Of a DNA stretch of 64,000 bases, positions 33,563-42,774 are shown piece by piece; positions within the stretch are counted from its first letter, which is position 1; every line of letters starts with the position of its first letter. Source of the stretch: QZKY01 sp963666295 (GTDB lineage Bacteria; Pseudomonadota; Gammaproteobacteria; Burkholderiales; Burkholderiaceae_D); assembly GCA_963666295.1 (NCBI GenBank), contig OY762707.1:930001-994000 (forward strand). The letters run 5' to 3'. The position numbers and the translations under genes were made by a program. A model generated the notes under the pieces. It searched no databases and was not told the origin of the DNA. It saw only the letters and a program-made list of their open reading frames with translations.

Positions 33563-34492
33563 ATGCCTTTTCGACCCACAATAGCCGAAGAAAACCAAAC
33601 ACTCGACACTGCACAAGCGGCAGCAGCCGCCCGGCGCTGCACCTGGGCAAGTATATGCGTTAATACCTGCCTCTCTACCGCACAGGTCATCATCGGGTTC
33701 TTTGCTCACTCACAAGGCCTCATCGCTGATGGCATTCATTCCCTGTCCGATTTACTAGATGATTTTATCGTCCTGTTTGCCGCTCACCACAGCTACAAAG
33801 CCGCAGACGAAGATCACAACTACGGTCATCGGCGCTACGAAAATGCTGCCTCTCTGGTTTTGGGTGTATTTCTACTCGCCGTCGGCACCGGCATGGTATG
33901 GGCAGCCGTCAAGAAATTGAGCACTCCAGACGCCATTCCAACCGTCCATCAAGCTGCGTTATGGATTGCGATGTTTTCGGTGGTCGCCAAGGAGCTGCTT
34001 TTCCGTCACATCTTCAGTGTCGGCACACGCATCCGCTCTACCTTGTTGATTACGAATGCATGGCACTCACGTTCGGATGCCTTGTCATCGCTCGTGGTGG
34101 TCGCGGGTGTTACCGGCAACCTGCTCGGCTTCCCCTTACTGGACCCCATTGCCGCCTTGGTTGTCGGCATCATGATCGGGCGGATGGGGTGGAAATTTGG
34201 CTGGGGAGCACTGCAAGATTTGGTGGATCGCGCCTTGCCAGCCAAAGAAATGGCCGCCATTCGCAAAACCCTATTGGCAACCGATGGCGTCATTGCCGTC
34301 CACGATCTGCGCACCCGCAAAGTCGGTGGTTGGGCGCTGGTTGACGTGCACCTGGAGGTCGATGCCAACATCTCGGTACTGCAAGGGCATAGCATCGCAT
34401 CCGCGGCACGTCAGAACGTACTTGATAATCACGATGTGCTTAACGTCATGACACATCTTGATCCGTATGGCTATCCAGACGACGATGGTTAA
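33563..34492 (+). CDS. Cation diffusion facilitator (CDF) family metal efflux transporter
   Basis: CDF proteins export divalent metals such as Zn, Co, Fe or Mn in exchange for protons. The two intramembrane metal sites are visible: ADGIHSLSDLLDD in helix 2 and NAWHSRSDALSSL in helix 5. Several hydrophobic segments lie between residues 30 and 210. A cytoplasmic C-terminal domain follows (VHDLRTRKVGGWALVDVHLEVD, the ferredoxin-like fold). The metal is not assigned. The ATG at 33563 is preferred over upstream TTG and GTG codons. It diverges from rpoH. Confidence 0.88.
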   Translation: MPFRPTIAEENQTLDTAQAAAAARRCTWASICVNTCLSTAQVIIGFFAHSQGLIADGIHSLSDLLDDFIVLFAAHHSYKAADEDHNYGHRRYENAASLVLGVFLLAVGTGMVWAAVKKLSTPDAIPTVHQAALWIAMFSVVAKELLFRHIFSVGTRIRSTLLITNAWHSRSDALSSLVVVAGVTGNLLGFPLLDPIAALVVGIMIGRMGWKFGWGALQDLVDRALPAKEMAAIRKTLLATDGVIAVHDLRTRKVGGWALVDVHLEVDANISVLQGHSIASAARQNVLDNHDVLNVMTHLDPYGYPDDDG

Positions 34493-34516
34493 CTGTATCT
34501 CGCCACCGATACCAAA

Positions 34517-36322
34517 TCAAATTGCAACCGTCCTTCCGATAAGCCATGCTTTTGCCACGCCTGAAACCTGTGGCAGCAGCCGCTTACGCACCGTGCCGTG
34601 GTAGTCGTTCAACCAGATAATTTCCGCTTCCGACAGCAGCGAGCGATCCAGGCAGCGCGTATCAATCGGGCAAAGCGTCAATGTTTCAAACCGGAGAAAC
34701 TCGCCAAATTCATTTTTCTCTGCTTCCTGATTGACGACCAGATTTTCGATGCGGATACCCCATTCACCAGCACGGTAAATACCGGGCTCAATGGACGAAA
34801 CCATGCCGATATCCATTTCCATGGAGGTGTCGGCCGATGCACGAAACGATATTGAGTGCGGCCCTTCATGCACTCCCAGGAAAAATCCGACGCCGTGACC
34901 GGTACCATGTCCATAATCAATGCCACTATTCCACAGCGGCGCACGTGCAATCGCATCAAGCATCGGCGCGCGAATACCGCGTGGAAACTGCACCGACGAC
35001 AGCGCAATCATGCCTTTTAACACCAACGTGAAATCACGCTTCTGTTCCTGAGACGGTTGGCCAACCGGTGCCACGCGCGTAATATCGGTCGTACCACCCA
35101 AATACTGCCCGCCCGAATCAATCAACAGCAAACCATCCCCTTCAATCACGGCATGGCCGTCCAGCGTCGCCGTGTAATGAGGCATCGCCGCATTGGCGTT
35201 AAAGCCGGCAATGGTATTGAAACTGGGACTGACGAAACCGGGACGGCGCGCTCGCGCAGCCGTAATGTGTTCATCGATCGTCAATTCGGTCATCGCTTGC
35301 TGTTCCGCCAGGGCTTGCTCGAACCACGCGAAAAATTCGCATAGTGCCGCCCCATCCTGCTCCATCACCTCACGGATATGCGCAATATCCGCTTTGGACT
35401 TGCGCGCCTTCGCCAGAATGGTCGGCTTGATCGCTTCAACAATTCGCACCTCTTTCGGTACTGTCTTCCACAAACCGTGCGCAAACCGGTGCGGATCAAG
35501 CAACAACACCGCATCGTGCGGCAAGGCAGAAAGCGCGAAGGCAATCCCGCCATATGGGGCAACCGCAATACCGTCTGCCTTCAGTACCGCCTGCAGTTCC
35601 GGCGTGACCTTGCCCTCGGCGACAAAAAGCGTGGCCTGATCCAGTCCGATCAGGGCATGCGCCACGAATACTGGATTGAACTGCACATCCGAGCCACGCA
35701 GATTCAACAAGTAAGCAATATCGTCCAGTGTGGACATCACATGCCAGTTCGCCCCCTGCTCGCGCATCGCCTCGCGTAAATCGTGCAGTTTTTCATGTCG
35801 TGAGACTGTTGCGTGCGGCGGCAAGTGTTCGTACACGAAATCCGACGGCAACGGTGCGCGCGCATCCCAGATTACGTCTAGCAAATCCAGGTCGGTGCGC
35901 AATTGGATCTCTCCAATTTGAAGTGCTTGCGCCATCTGACGAGCATTGGCCACAGACAGCACCGCGCCGTCCACACCGACGACTTGCCGCGCCTGCAAAT
36001 GTGCCGTCAGCCAGGTGACATACGGCATCGCATCACCCGGGATCATCTTCATCAGCTCGACGTTACTATCCGCCAATTCCGCTCCTGCCTGCGACCAATA
36101 TCGGCTGTCCGTCCACAAGCCCGCCCAGTCCGCCGTCACCACCAGCGTTCCAGCTGAACCAGTGAATCCGGATAACCATTGCCTCCCCTGCCAGTACGCA
36201 GGGAGGTATTCCGACATGTGCGGATCGGATGACGGCACGATCCAGGCATCAATACCATTTTTCTGCATTTCATCGCGCAGGCGCGCCAGACGTGCCTGCG
36301 TAAAAGAGGAATTTGTTGTCAT
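34517..36322 (-). CDS. Xaa-Pro aminopeptidase (aminopeptidase P, M24B)
   Basis: The enzyme removes N-terminal residues preceding proline. The 601-residue, three-domain form resembles eukaryotic XPNPEP1-type enzymes rather than short PepP. Its C-terminal pita-bread domain carries the metal ligands: two Asp in LLIDSGGQYLGGTTDITR, His in GHGTGHGVG, and two Glu in SSIEPGIYR and GIRIENLV. Two N-terminal creatinase-like domains precede it. It is convergent with the CDF gene and divergent from hpt. Confidence 0.92.
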   Translation of the reverse strand: MTTNSSFTQARLARLRDEMQKNGIDAWIVPSSDPHMSEYLPAYWQGRQWLSGFTGSAGTLVVTADWAGLWTDSRYWSQAGAELADSNVELMKMIPGDAMPYVTWLTAHLQARQVVGVDGAVLSVANARQMAQALQIGEIQLRTDLDLLDVIWDARAPLPSDFVYEHLPPHATVSRHEKLHDLREAMREQGANWHVMSTLDDIAYLLNLRGSDVQFNPVFVAHALIGLDQATLFVAEGKVTPELQAVLKADGIAVAPYGGIAFALSALPHDAVLLLDPHRFAHGLWKTVPKEVRIVEAIKPTILAKARKSKADIAHIREVMEQDGAALCEFFAWFEQALAEQQAMTELTIDEHITAARARRPGFVSPSFNTIAGFNANAAMPHYTATLDGHAVIEGDGLLLIDSGGQYLGGTTDITRVAPVGQPSQEQKRDFTLVLKGMIALSSVQFPRGIRAPMLDAIARAPLWNSGIDYGHGTGHGVGFFLGVHEGPHSISFRASADTSMEMDIGMVSSIEPGIYRAGEWGIRIENLVVNQEAEKNEFGEFLRFETLTLCPIDTRCLDRSLLSEAEIIWLNDYHGTVRKRLLPQVSGVAKAWLIGRTVAI

Positions 36323-36454
36323 GCCGCAACTCGCTAGAAAAATATCAAAAAGCGTGCGTGTAAACGCACTCGATGCTGGATTTTCTCATATTCATCCTGC
36401 ACTATTGAAACGGTTGCCCGCCCAAACCGACAACACGAATAAGGAGCCACGCCC

Positions 36455-37018
36455 ATGTTTGAGTCCCAAGCCGAAAACGCAAAAAAAATCCTGAAAGATT
36501 CCGAACTGATTCACGATGGCGCAGCCGTACAGGCGGCCGTTGCGCGCGTTGCTTACGAATTAAACCAACGCTTTGAACATTCGGACAGCGCTGCGTTTCC
36601 ACTGGTGCTTGGTGTCATGGGAGGGGGGGTCGTATTCGCTGGACAGCTACTGCCGCAACTGTCGTTCCCGCTTGAATATGATTTCATCCACGTTTCGCGT
36701 TACGACGATGACGAGCGTGGCGGCGAAGTGGTCTGGAAAGTCATTCCACGCCAGAACGTCAAGGATCGAACCGTCATCGTGCTGGACGACATTCTCGACG
36801 AGGGCGAAACGCTGGCGGAAGTGCGCCAACGCCTGCTCGACATGGGCGCCAAGGAAGTGGTGCTGGCCGTGTTTGCCGACAAGATCAGAAGCGGCAAGAA
36901 AGCCGCCCTCGCCGATCACTTCGGCCTGACGGTGCCGGACAAGTTCGTCATCGGCTTTGGCATGGATATTAACGGCTGCTGGCGCAATTTACCGGAGATA
37001 CGTGCCGTCAAACGCTGA
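36455..37018 (+). CDS. hpt: Hypoxanthine-guanine phosphoribosyltransferase
   Basis: The enzyme salvages hypoxanthine or guanine to IMP or GMP using PRPP. The PRPP-binding motif is VIVLDDILDEGETL. The 187-residue length, the flexible-loop region YDFIHVSRYDDD and the C-terminal DKFVIGFGMDINGCWRNLPEI fit the HPRT family. Whether it prefers hypoxanthine or guanine is not clear from sequence. It is convergent with moeB, 18 bases away. Confidence 0.88.
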   Translation: MFESQAENAKKILKDSELIHDGAAVQAAVARVAYELNQRFEHSDSAAFPLVLGVMGGGVVFAGQLLPQLSFPLEYDFIHVSRYDDDERGGEVVWKVIPRQNVKDRTVIVLDDILDEGETLAEVRQRLLDMGAKEVVLAVFADKIRSGKKAALADHFGLTVPDKFVIGFGMDINGCWRNLPEIRAVKR

Positions 37019-37036
37019 CCCAAAACAAAAGATCGT

Positions 37037-37786
37037 TTATCGCTGTGCGCAGACCGGACACTCCGGGTTGCGCGCAAAGTTGATCTTCGACCAATCCATC
37101 GTGCGCGCATCAAGCATCAGCAAGCGCCCTTGCAGGGATTGCCCGACGCCCGCCATCAATTTCAAGGCCTCTGCCGCCTGACTGGTGCCGACAATGCCGA
37201 CCAGCGGCGCAAACACGCCCACGCGCGAGCTATGAACATCTGGAAAATCCTGATCCTCGGGAAACAGGCAGGAATAACATGGTGATGAATCATTACGCAG
37301 ATCGTAGACACTGATCTGGCCGTCAAACATCACAGCGCCACCGGATACGAGGGGCTTCTTGTGCATGACACAGGCACGATTGATTGCATGGCGCGTAGCA
37401 AAGTTGTCGGTACAGTCGAGCACGATGTTCGCACCTGCAACCAGCTCTTCCAGGCGCGCGCCCTGTGCGCGCTCCTGCAGCGCCACCACTTCAACTTCGG
37501 GATTGATTTGCGCGATGGTTCGTTTGCCGGACTCTGCCTTTGGGATACCGACGCACTCTGTCGTATGTAATATCTGACGCTGCAAATTAGTGAGGTCGAC
37601 CGTGTCGTTATCGACCAGCGTCATCTTGCCGACGCCTGCCGACGCCAGATAGTACGCCACCGGAGAACCCAAACCGCCAGCACCGACAATCAAGGCATGA
37701 GACGCCAGAATCTTTTCCTGGCCTTCAATGCCGACTTCTTCCAGAAGAATGTGGCGCGAATAGCGTGCTAATTGGTCATCGTTCAA
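37037..37786 (-). CDS. moeB: E1-like adenylyltransferase (MoeB/ThiF family)
   Basis: The protein adenylates the C-terminal Gly of a ubiquitin-like sulfur carrier (MoaD or ThiS). It has the nucleotide-binding motif VGAGGLGSPVAYYLASAGVG, DNDTVDLTNLQRQILH, and the adenylation site. It also has zinc-binding CxxC pairs (PCYSCLF and ECPVCA). At 249 residues it lacks the rhodanese domain of longer homologues. MoeB and ThiF are hard to tell apart by sequence; with thiS but no moaD in the window, either is possible. It is last in the gpmA-envC-ctpA-moeB operon. Confidence 0.88.
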   Translation of the reverse strand: MNDDQLARYSRHILLEEVGIEGQEKILASHALIVGAGGLGSPVAYYLASAGVGKMTLVDNDTVDLTNLQRQILHTTECVGIPKAESGKRTIAQINPEVEVVALQERAQGARLEELVAGANIVLDCTDNFATRHAINRACVMHKKPLVSGGAVMFDGQISVYDLRNDSSPCYSCLFPEDQDFPDVHSSRVGVFAPLVGIVGTSQAAEALKLMAGVGQSLQGRLLMLDARTMDWSKINFARNPECPVCAQR

Positions 37787-37819
37787 AAGACATCCTTTCT
37801 GATTTGAGGTCTGCCCAAA

Positions 37820-39262
37820 TTATGGCTGCGTACCTTCGGCTTCTTCTTTCTTTTTCTCGGACGTTTTAACCGGCAAACCCTTCAAATGATTCAGCGCCTG
37901 CGCCAGCTGGAAATCCTCCTTGCTGCCATAACGCAGTGGCTCGCGCTTTTCTTCCTTTTCCAGAATGCGCATTTCTTCCTCAACCTCTTTGCGCAGGGCG
38001 TCACCGTCAACTTTTGACTTGCCCTTCTCTGTTGATGCTTCTTCGCCATTCTTCAGATGTTTGACCAAATCAGCTTCACGCAAGCGCAATGCGTTCCAGC
38101 CATCACCCTCTGGCGTCTCCTCAACCCTCAGATCCGGCACAATCCCCTTGGCCTGGATCGAACGACCGTTTGGTGTGTAGTAGCGCGCCGTCGTTAGCTT
38201 AATACCCGTATCTTCCGTCAACTGACGGACCGTCTGAACGGATCCTTTGCCAAACGACCGTGTACCCATGATCGTGGCACGCTTGTAGTCCTGCAACGCA
38301 CCCGCCACAATCTCGGACGCCGAGGCCGACCCAGCGTTGACCAGCACCACCATCGGCACCTCTTTCACAACAGCAGGCAGGCCTTCCAGGGGATCGACAT
38401 CCTGGCGCATGGCGTAATATTCAGGGTGCGCCAAAAAACTGGCTTTGGAATCTGACAACTGGCCATTGGTCGTCACGACCACCACGTCTTTCGGCAAAAA
38501 TACGGCGGAAACGCCAATCGCACCCTGCAAGACACCGCCGGGATCGTTTCTCAAATCCAGCACCATCCCCTTGATATTCGGGTTTTCCACATACATCGCC
38601 TTGATTTTATTGGCTAAATCTTCCACCGTGTGCTCCTGAAACTGCGTAATACGCAGCCAGGCATAATCCGGCTCGACGAATTTGGACTTGACGCTCTTGA
38701 CCTGTATTTCCTTGCGGATAATGGTCACGATAACCGGCTTGTGCACATCCTTGCGATTGATGGTCAGTGTGATCTTGGTATCCGGTTCGCCGCGCATGCG
38801 CTTGACCGCCTGACTCAGCGTCAGACCTTTCACGGGCGTATTATCCAGCCGCGTAATCAGATCGCCGGACTGCAAGCCAGCCCGATAAGCGGGCGTATCT
38901 TCAATCGGGGCAATGACTTTGACATAACCGTCTTCCATACCGACCTCGATGCCCAGGCCAACAAACTTGCCCTGCGTTCCCTCTCTCAGTTCCTTGAAAG
39001 CCTCTTTATCGAGATAGGCAGAGTGCGGATCCAGCGATGACACCATGCCTGAAATCGCTTCCGTCAACAGCTTGCGATCATCTACCGATTCAACATAATC
39101 TGACTTGATCAGGCCAAACACATCAGCCAGTTGGCGCAGTTCCTCCAGCGGCAAAGGCGCGCTTGTCTGTTTTTGCGCCATGGCGGTAAGCTGGGTCGCC
39201 AGCACAATCCCCGCCAGCATGCCGCCAAGAACCAACAATATGTTTTTGAATTTACTTCTCAT
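37820..39262 (-). CDS. ctpA: C-terminal processing protease (S41 family)
   Basis: This periplasmic serine protease has an N-terminal signal/anchor (ILLVLGGMLAGIVLATQL) and a PDZ domain around residues 95-180 that selects substrate C termini. The catalytic Ser is in NAGSASASEIVAGALQD and the Lys in GTRSFGKGSVQ. It has 480 residues, ending in a charged, coiled-coil-like tail. Only three bases separate it from the envC stop, and such proteases are linked to control of cell-wall hydrolases. Both genes lie in one operon. Confidence 0.94.
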   Translation of the reverse strand: MRSKFKNILLVLGGMLAGIVLATQLTAMAQKQTSAPLPLEELRQLADVFGLIKSDYVESVDDRKLLTEAISGMVSSLDPHSAYLDKEAFKELREGTQGKFVGLGIEVGMEDGYVKVIAPIEDTPAYRAGLQSGDLITRLDNTPVKGLTLSQAVKRMRGEPDTKITLTINRKDVHKPVIVTIIRKEIQVKSVKSKFVEPDYAWLRITQFQEHTVEDLANKIKAMYVENPNIKGMVLDLRNDPGGVLQGAIGVSAVFLPKDVVVVTTNGQLSDSKASFLAHPEYYAMRQDVDPLEGLPAVVKEVPMVVLVNAGSASASEIVAGALQDYKRATIMGTRSFGKGSVQTVRQLTEDTGIKLTTARYYTPNGRSIQAKGIVPDLRVEETPEGDGWNALRLREADLVKHLKNGEEASTEKGKSKVDGDALRKEVEEEMRILEKEEKREPLRYGSKEDFQLAQALNHLKGLPVKTSEKKKEEAEGTQP

Positions 39263-39265
39263 GTA

Positions 39266-40534
39266 TCACCTGATCCTTACCCATTTGAGGGGGTCAAATG
39301 CTTTACCCCGCCACCTCATCTCGAAGTATAAGCCAGAATCTTCATGCCCGCCGCTGTTCCCAGCCGCAGCTATGACATCACCCGTATTCACAGCATCCCC
39401 CTCTTTTTTGTACAACGCATCGTTGTTGCCGTAAGTGGTCATGTACTGGCTGCCATGATCAATAATGATCAGGTTGCCGAAGCCCCTTAACCAGTCTGCA
39501 AAAACCACTTTTCCTGTTGCCACCGCCTTGATCTGGGCACCTTTTGATGTTTTGATAAATACCCCTTTTCTGGCCGGCCCCGCCTCAGGCCGACTACCAA
39601 AATGTTCAGTAATCACACCCTTGACCGGCAATCGCAAATTGCCGCGCTGACGGGCAAATACACCGTCTTGCGGATCATTCGAGGAGACCGGCTCAACGCT
39701 GTTAACCAGTGTTTGTTGTTTCCTAGCATACTCCTTCTTGCTTTGCGCTAACTGCCGCCGCTGGCGCGCCGCGTCGTCGCTTTTGCGCTTGGCAATCAAA
39801 CGCGACAGGCGGCTAACCAAATCCGACATCCGCTTCTGGTTGCGCTCCAGGCGCTTGGCCTCCTTGCGCTTCGCCACCAGTTGTTCGGATAGCTTTGTCA
39901 GCAGCGCGGCACGGCGTGACTTTTCCTTTTCGAGTTCGTCCTTTTTGGCCTGCTTTTCTTGAGCAATCGCATCCAGCCGCGAGTGAGTATTTTCCGTCTT
40001 TTTGCGGTTTTCTTCGGTCGCCTGCAAATTCCCGCGCAATTGCTCAATCAATTGAGCCTGTGCTTGCGTAACATAAGCCATGTACTGCAACTCGCGGATG
40101 GTGCGATTCGGGTTATCGCCCGATAGCAACAGCTTCAAATGCTGATCGCCGCCACACATGTGAATATCGCGCAACACTTGCCCAAGACGTTCTTTTTGCT
40201 TTTCAATGGCACTCTCGAGGCGCGCGCCCTCTAAGCTCAAGACGCGCAAGTGCCGCTGCGTCTGTTGCTGCTCTTTGGACAGCTTGAGCAAATCGCGCCT
40301 CGCTCTGGCAATGGCAGCCTTGGACTGGGCCAGATTGCTGGCGACACTTTCCTTGGCCTTTTCGGTTTTTTTGATTTCGCGCTTTAAAACCTTGAGTTCT
40401 TTCTGTAACTTTGCGCTTTTTGCTTCTGCAACGGCTTTTTGTTTCTGGCTATCCGTCTGTCCAGGCGCAGCCATCACCTCCGGCCCACCTGCCCAGAACA
40501 TCAGCGTCAGAATGGCGGCCCAGACCCATTTCAT
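39266..40534 (-). CDS. envC: EnvC-like murein hydrolase activator (degenerate LytM)
   Basis: A signal peptide (ending near VMAAPG) is followed by a long coiled coil (about residues 30-280) and a C-terminal M23/LytM fold (about 300-420). The LytM zinc site looks incomplete. Near the end, where active enzymes have HxH, the sequence reads GLYFEMRW. That fits EnvC, which activates amidases at the septum and does not cut peptidoglycan itself. The length (422) is near E. coli EnvC (419). It sits between gpmA and ctpA. Confidence 0.88.
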   Translation of the reverse strand: MKWVWAAILTLMFWAGGPEVMAAPGQTDSQKQKAVAEAKSAKLQKELKVLKREIKKTEKAKESVASNLAQSKAAIARARRDLLKLSKEQQQTQRHLRVLSLEGARLESAIEKQKERLGQVLRDIHMCGGDQHLKLLLSGDNPNRTIRELQYMAYVTQAQAQLIEQLRGNLQATEENRKKTENTHSRLDAIAQEKQAKKDELEKEKSRRAALLTKLSEQLVAKRKEAKRLERNQKRMSDLVSRLSRLIAKRKSDDAARQRRQLAQSKKEYARKQQTLVNSVEPVSSNDPQDGVFARQRGNLRLPVKGVITEHFGSRPEAGPARKGVFIKTSKGAQIKAVATGKVVFADWLRGFGNLIIIDHGSQYMTTYGNNDALYKKEGDAVNTGDVIAAAGNSGGHEDSGLYFEMRWRGKAFDPLKWVRIR

Positions 40535-40566
40535 ACACAGCCGCCGGAAAGCTTAAGACACCCCAT

Positions 40567-41319
40567 TCAGGAGCGCTTGACCTTGCCTTGCGCGGCCACA
40601 TTTTGCTTGGCAGCCTTGATTACTTCCGGATCGCCCAGATAATAATGACGAATCGGCTTCAGGTTTTCATCAAGCTCATACACTAATGGCTGCCCCGTCG
40701 GAATATTCACTTTGACGATCTCTTCATCGCTCAGCCCACCCAGCTCCTTGATCAAGGCACGCAAACTGTTGCCATGCGCCGAAACCAGAATCTGCTTTCC
40801 TTCACGAATTGCAGGGGCAATTTCTTCATCCCACAACGGCATCACGCGCGCCACCGTATCACGCAAACTTTCGGTCAATGGAATCTGCGTCGGGTCAAGG
40901 TGGGCATAAGGCCGTTCGCGGAAAGACGCACGCGGATCATTCTGTTCCAGCGGGTCTGGGGCAATATCATAACTACGCCGCCACATGTGCACCTGGTCTT
41001 CACCGTAACGCGCCGCCGTTTCTGATTTGTTAAACCCCTGCAAAGTGCCATAATGCCGCTCGTTCAGACGCCAATCGTATTTGACTGGGATCCACATCAG
41101 ATTCATTTCATCTAGCGCCACCCACAAGGTACGAATCGCGCGTTTGAGCACCGAACAAAAAGCCATGTCAAAGGTAAACCCTGCACCGCGTAGCACCCTG
41201 CCTGCATAGCGTGCCTCTTCAATTCCTTGCGGTGTCAGATCGACATCTGTCCAGCCTGTAAAACGATTTGCCAGATTCCACTCGGACTGGCCATGGCGCA
41301 TAAATACGATTTTGTACAT
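40567..41319 (-). CDS. gpmA: 2,3-bisphosphoglycerate-dependent phosphoglycerate mutase
   Basis: This glycolytic enzyme interconverts 3- and 2-phosphoglycerate via a phosphohistidine. The RHGQSEWN motif at the N terminus carries the catalytic His. The partner residues are in LNERHYGTLQGFNK, and the second catalytic His is in VSAHGNSLRALI. Its 250 residues match the dPGM family. It is first in the minus-strand gpmA-envC-ctpA-moeB operon, an arrangement common in betaproteobacteria. Confidence 0.96.
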   Translation of the reverse strand: MYKIVFMRHGQSEWNLANRFTGWTDVDLTPQGIEEARYAGRVLRGAGFTFDMAFCSVLKRAIRTLWVALDEMNLMWIPVKYDWRLNERHYGTLQGFNKSETAARYGEDQVHMWRRSYDIAPDPLEQNDPRASFRERPYAHLDPTQIPLTESLRDTVARVMPLWDEEIAPAIREGKQILVSAHGNSLRALIKELGGLSDEEIVKVNIPTGQPLVYELDENLKPIRHYYLGDPEVIKAAKQNVAAQGKVKRS

Positions 41320-41475
41320 AATTCAACGTGTTGTGAGGGATTGGAGAAAACCAGCAGCACTCACAACAAAGTGTCATGCTTGCGTCACCGGAACAAATTA
41401 TTCTGTCGCTTTTCCTTCAGCTATCTATTTTATAATGCGAGTTTGCTTAACGCCGAACAATCGCAAGGAAACACC

Positions 41476-41943
41476 GTGAAATTTATCGTCAACAATCTTT
41501 TTTTGATCTGCATAATCATTGGCTCCGGCCTTTTGCTGTTATTGCCCAGGCTCCAGCGCCGTGGCCCGCACCTCAACACATTTCTGGTCACAAAAAAAAT
41601 GAATGAAGTCAAGGTTGTGATCCTGGACGTCAGCAAACCTGCCGAATTTGCAGAGGGTCACATCCGTGGTGCTATCAATGTACCGATGGAAGAACTGTCT
41701 GACAGAATGCCGCGCATTGAACGCTATAGAGAAGACGCCATCATTGTTGTCTGCCCCAAAGGGGCCCTTTCCCCGAAAGTAACATCTACCCTCAAAAAAG
41801 CCGGCTTTTCCGATGTGTCGAGCATGGAGGGGGGCATGAAAGAATGGATAGCACAAAGCTTCCCTTACACAAAAAATAGTGCCGAGGAAGAGCAAACTCT
41901 GCCAAACAGGATGAAAAAGAAAAAAGGGAAAAGCAAAGCATGA
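41476..41943 (+). CDS. Membrane-anchored rhodanese-domain protein
   Basis: An N-terminal membrane helix (residues about 4-24) precedes a single rhodanese domain (ILDVSKPAEFAEGHIRGAINVP). The active-loop cysteine is in VVCPKGALSPKV. The start is GTG at 41476, with AAGGAA at 41465-41470 upstream; an ATG is not available nearby. The tail is strongly basic (KKKKGKSK). The stop overlaps the grxC start by four bases. Single-domain rhodaneses move sulfur or act in redox or cyanide handling; the substrate is unknown. Confidence 0.9.
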   Translation: MKFIVNNLFLICIIIGSGLLLLLPRLQRRGPHLNTFLVTKKMNEVKVVILDVSKPAEFAEGHIRGAINVPMEELSDRMPRIERYREDAIIVVCPKGALSPKVTSTLKKAGFSDVSSMEGGMKEWIAQSFPYTKNSAEEEQTLPNRMKKKKGKSKA

Positions 41944-42203
41944 TGCCTTCAGTCATCATGTACTGCACAGCCGTTTGTCCGTATTGCATCCGCGCAGAGC
42001 GCTTGCTTGCAAAAAAGGGCGTCAATCGTATCGAAAAAATACGCATTGACAAAAATGAGGCGTTGCGCACCGAAATGATGAGAAAAACAGGGCGCCGCAC
42101 CGTTCCCCAAATTTATATCGGCGAAACATACGTCGGCGGCTTTGACGATCTGTCAGCCCTTGATAAAGCCGGAAAAATTGAGTCCCTGCTTGGGAAATGC
42201 TAA
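41940..42203 (+). CDS. grxC: Glutaredoxin 3
   Basis: This small glutathione-dependent dithiol oxidoreductase has the CPYC active site (VCPYCIRAERLL) at about residues 14-17. The cis-proline segment is RRTVPQIYIG and the glutathione-binding end is VGGFDDLSALDKAGKI. Its 87 residues are standard. It overlaps the rhodanese stop (ATGA) and precedes secB, the conserved rhodanese-grxC-secB order. Confidence 0.96.
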   Translation: MMPSVIMYCTAVCPYCIRAERLLAKKGVNRIEKIRIDKNEALRTEMMRKTGRRTVPQIYIGETYVGGFDDLSALDKAGKIESLLGKC

Positions 42204-42271
42204 AGAAGAATTGATTCACTTCCCAAACAGGCAAATAAGTATCTTTACAAACTTCGTTTCAGGAAACCTTC

Positions 42272-42739
42272 ATGTCTGACCAAGAAAATCAACCCGTATT
42301 CCAAATCCAGCGCGTCTATCTGAAAGACATGTCAATTGAGCAGCCCAACTCCCCAGCCATTTTTCTGGAAAAGGAACTGCCCGGTGTTGAAGTGGACATC
42401 AGCGTCGGACTGGAAAATCTGGCTGAAAGCGTCTTTGAATGCACGGTCACCGTGACCGTCACCGCCAAGATTGGCGAAAAAGTAGCGTATCTGGTTGAAG
42501 GCACTCAGGCGGGCATTTTCGAAGTGCGCAACATTCCAGAAGAGCAGGCACAACCGCTGCTCGGCATTGGCTGCCCCAGCATCATTTACCCTTACCTGCG
42601 CAGCAATATCGCCGATGCCATAACCAGAACCGGCTTCCCCACCATTCATCTGGCTGAAATCAATTTTGAGGCGTTTTACCAAGACCAACTCGAAGCGTCA
42701 AAAAACCAGCGAGCGACAAACCCCAACGAGGTACACTAA
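42272..42739 (+). CDS. secB: Protein-export chaperone SecB
   Basis: SecB keeps preproteins unfolded and delivers them to SecA, encoded at 11.5 kb. The 155-residue protein shows QRVYLKDMSIEQPNSPAIF at the N terminus, then EVDISVGLENLAESVFECTVTVTVTAK. It also has the conserved CPSIIYPYLRSNIADAITRTGFPTIHL. It follows grxC by 68 bases. Confidence 0.97.
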   Translation: MSDQENQPVFQIQRVYLKDMSIEQPNSPAIFLEKELPGVEVDISVGLENLAESVFECTVTVTVTAKIGEKVAYLVEGTQAGIFEVRNIPEEQAQPLLGIGCPSIIYPYLRSNIADAITRTGFPTIHLAEINFEAFYQDQLEASKNQRATNPNEVH

Positions 42740-42774
42740 ACGCGCAACCCGAAACACCTGAACTGGAGGCTTTC

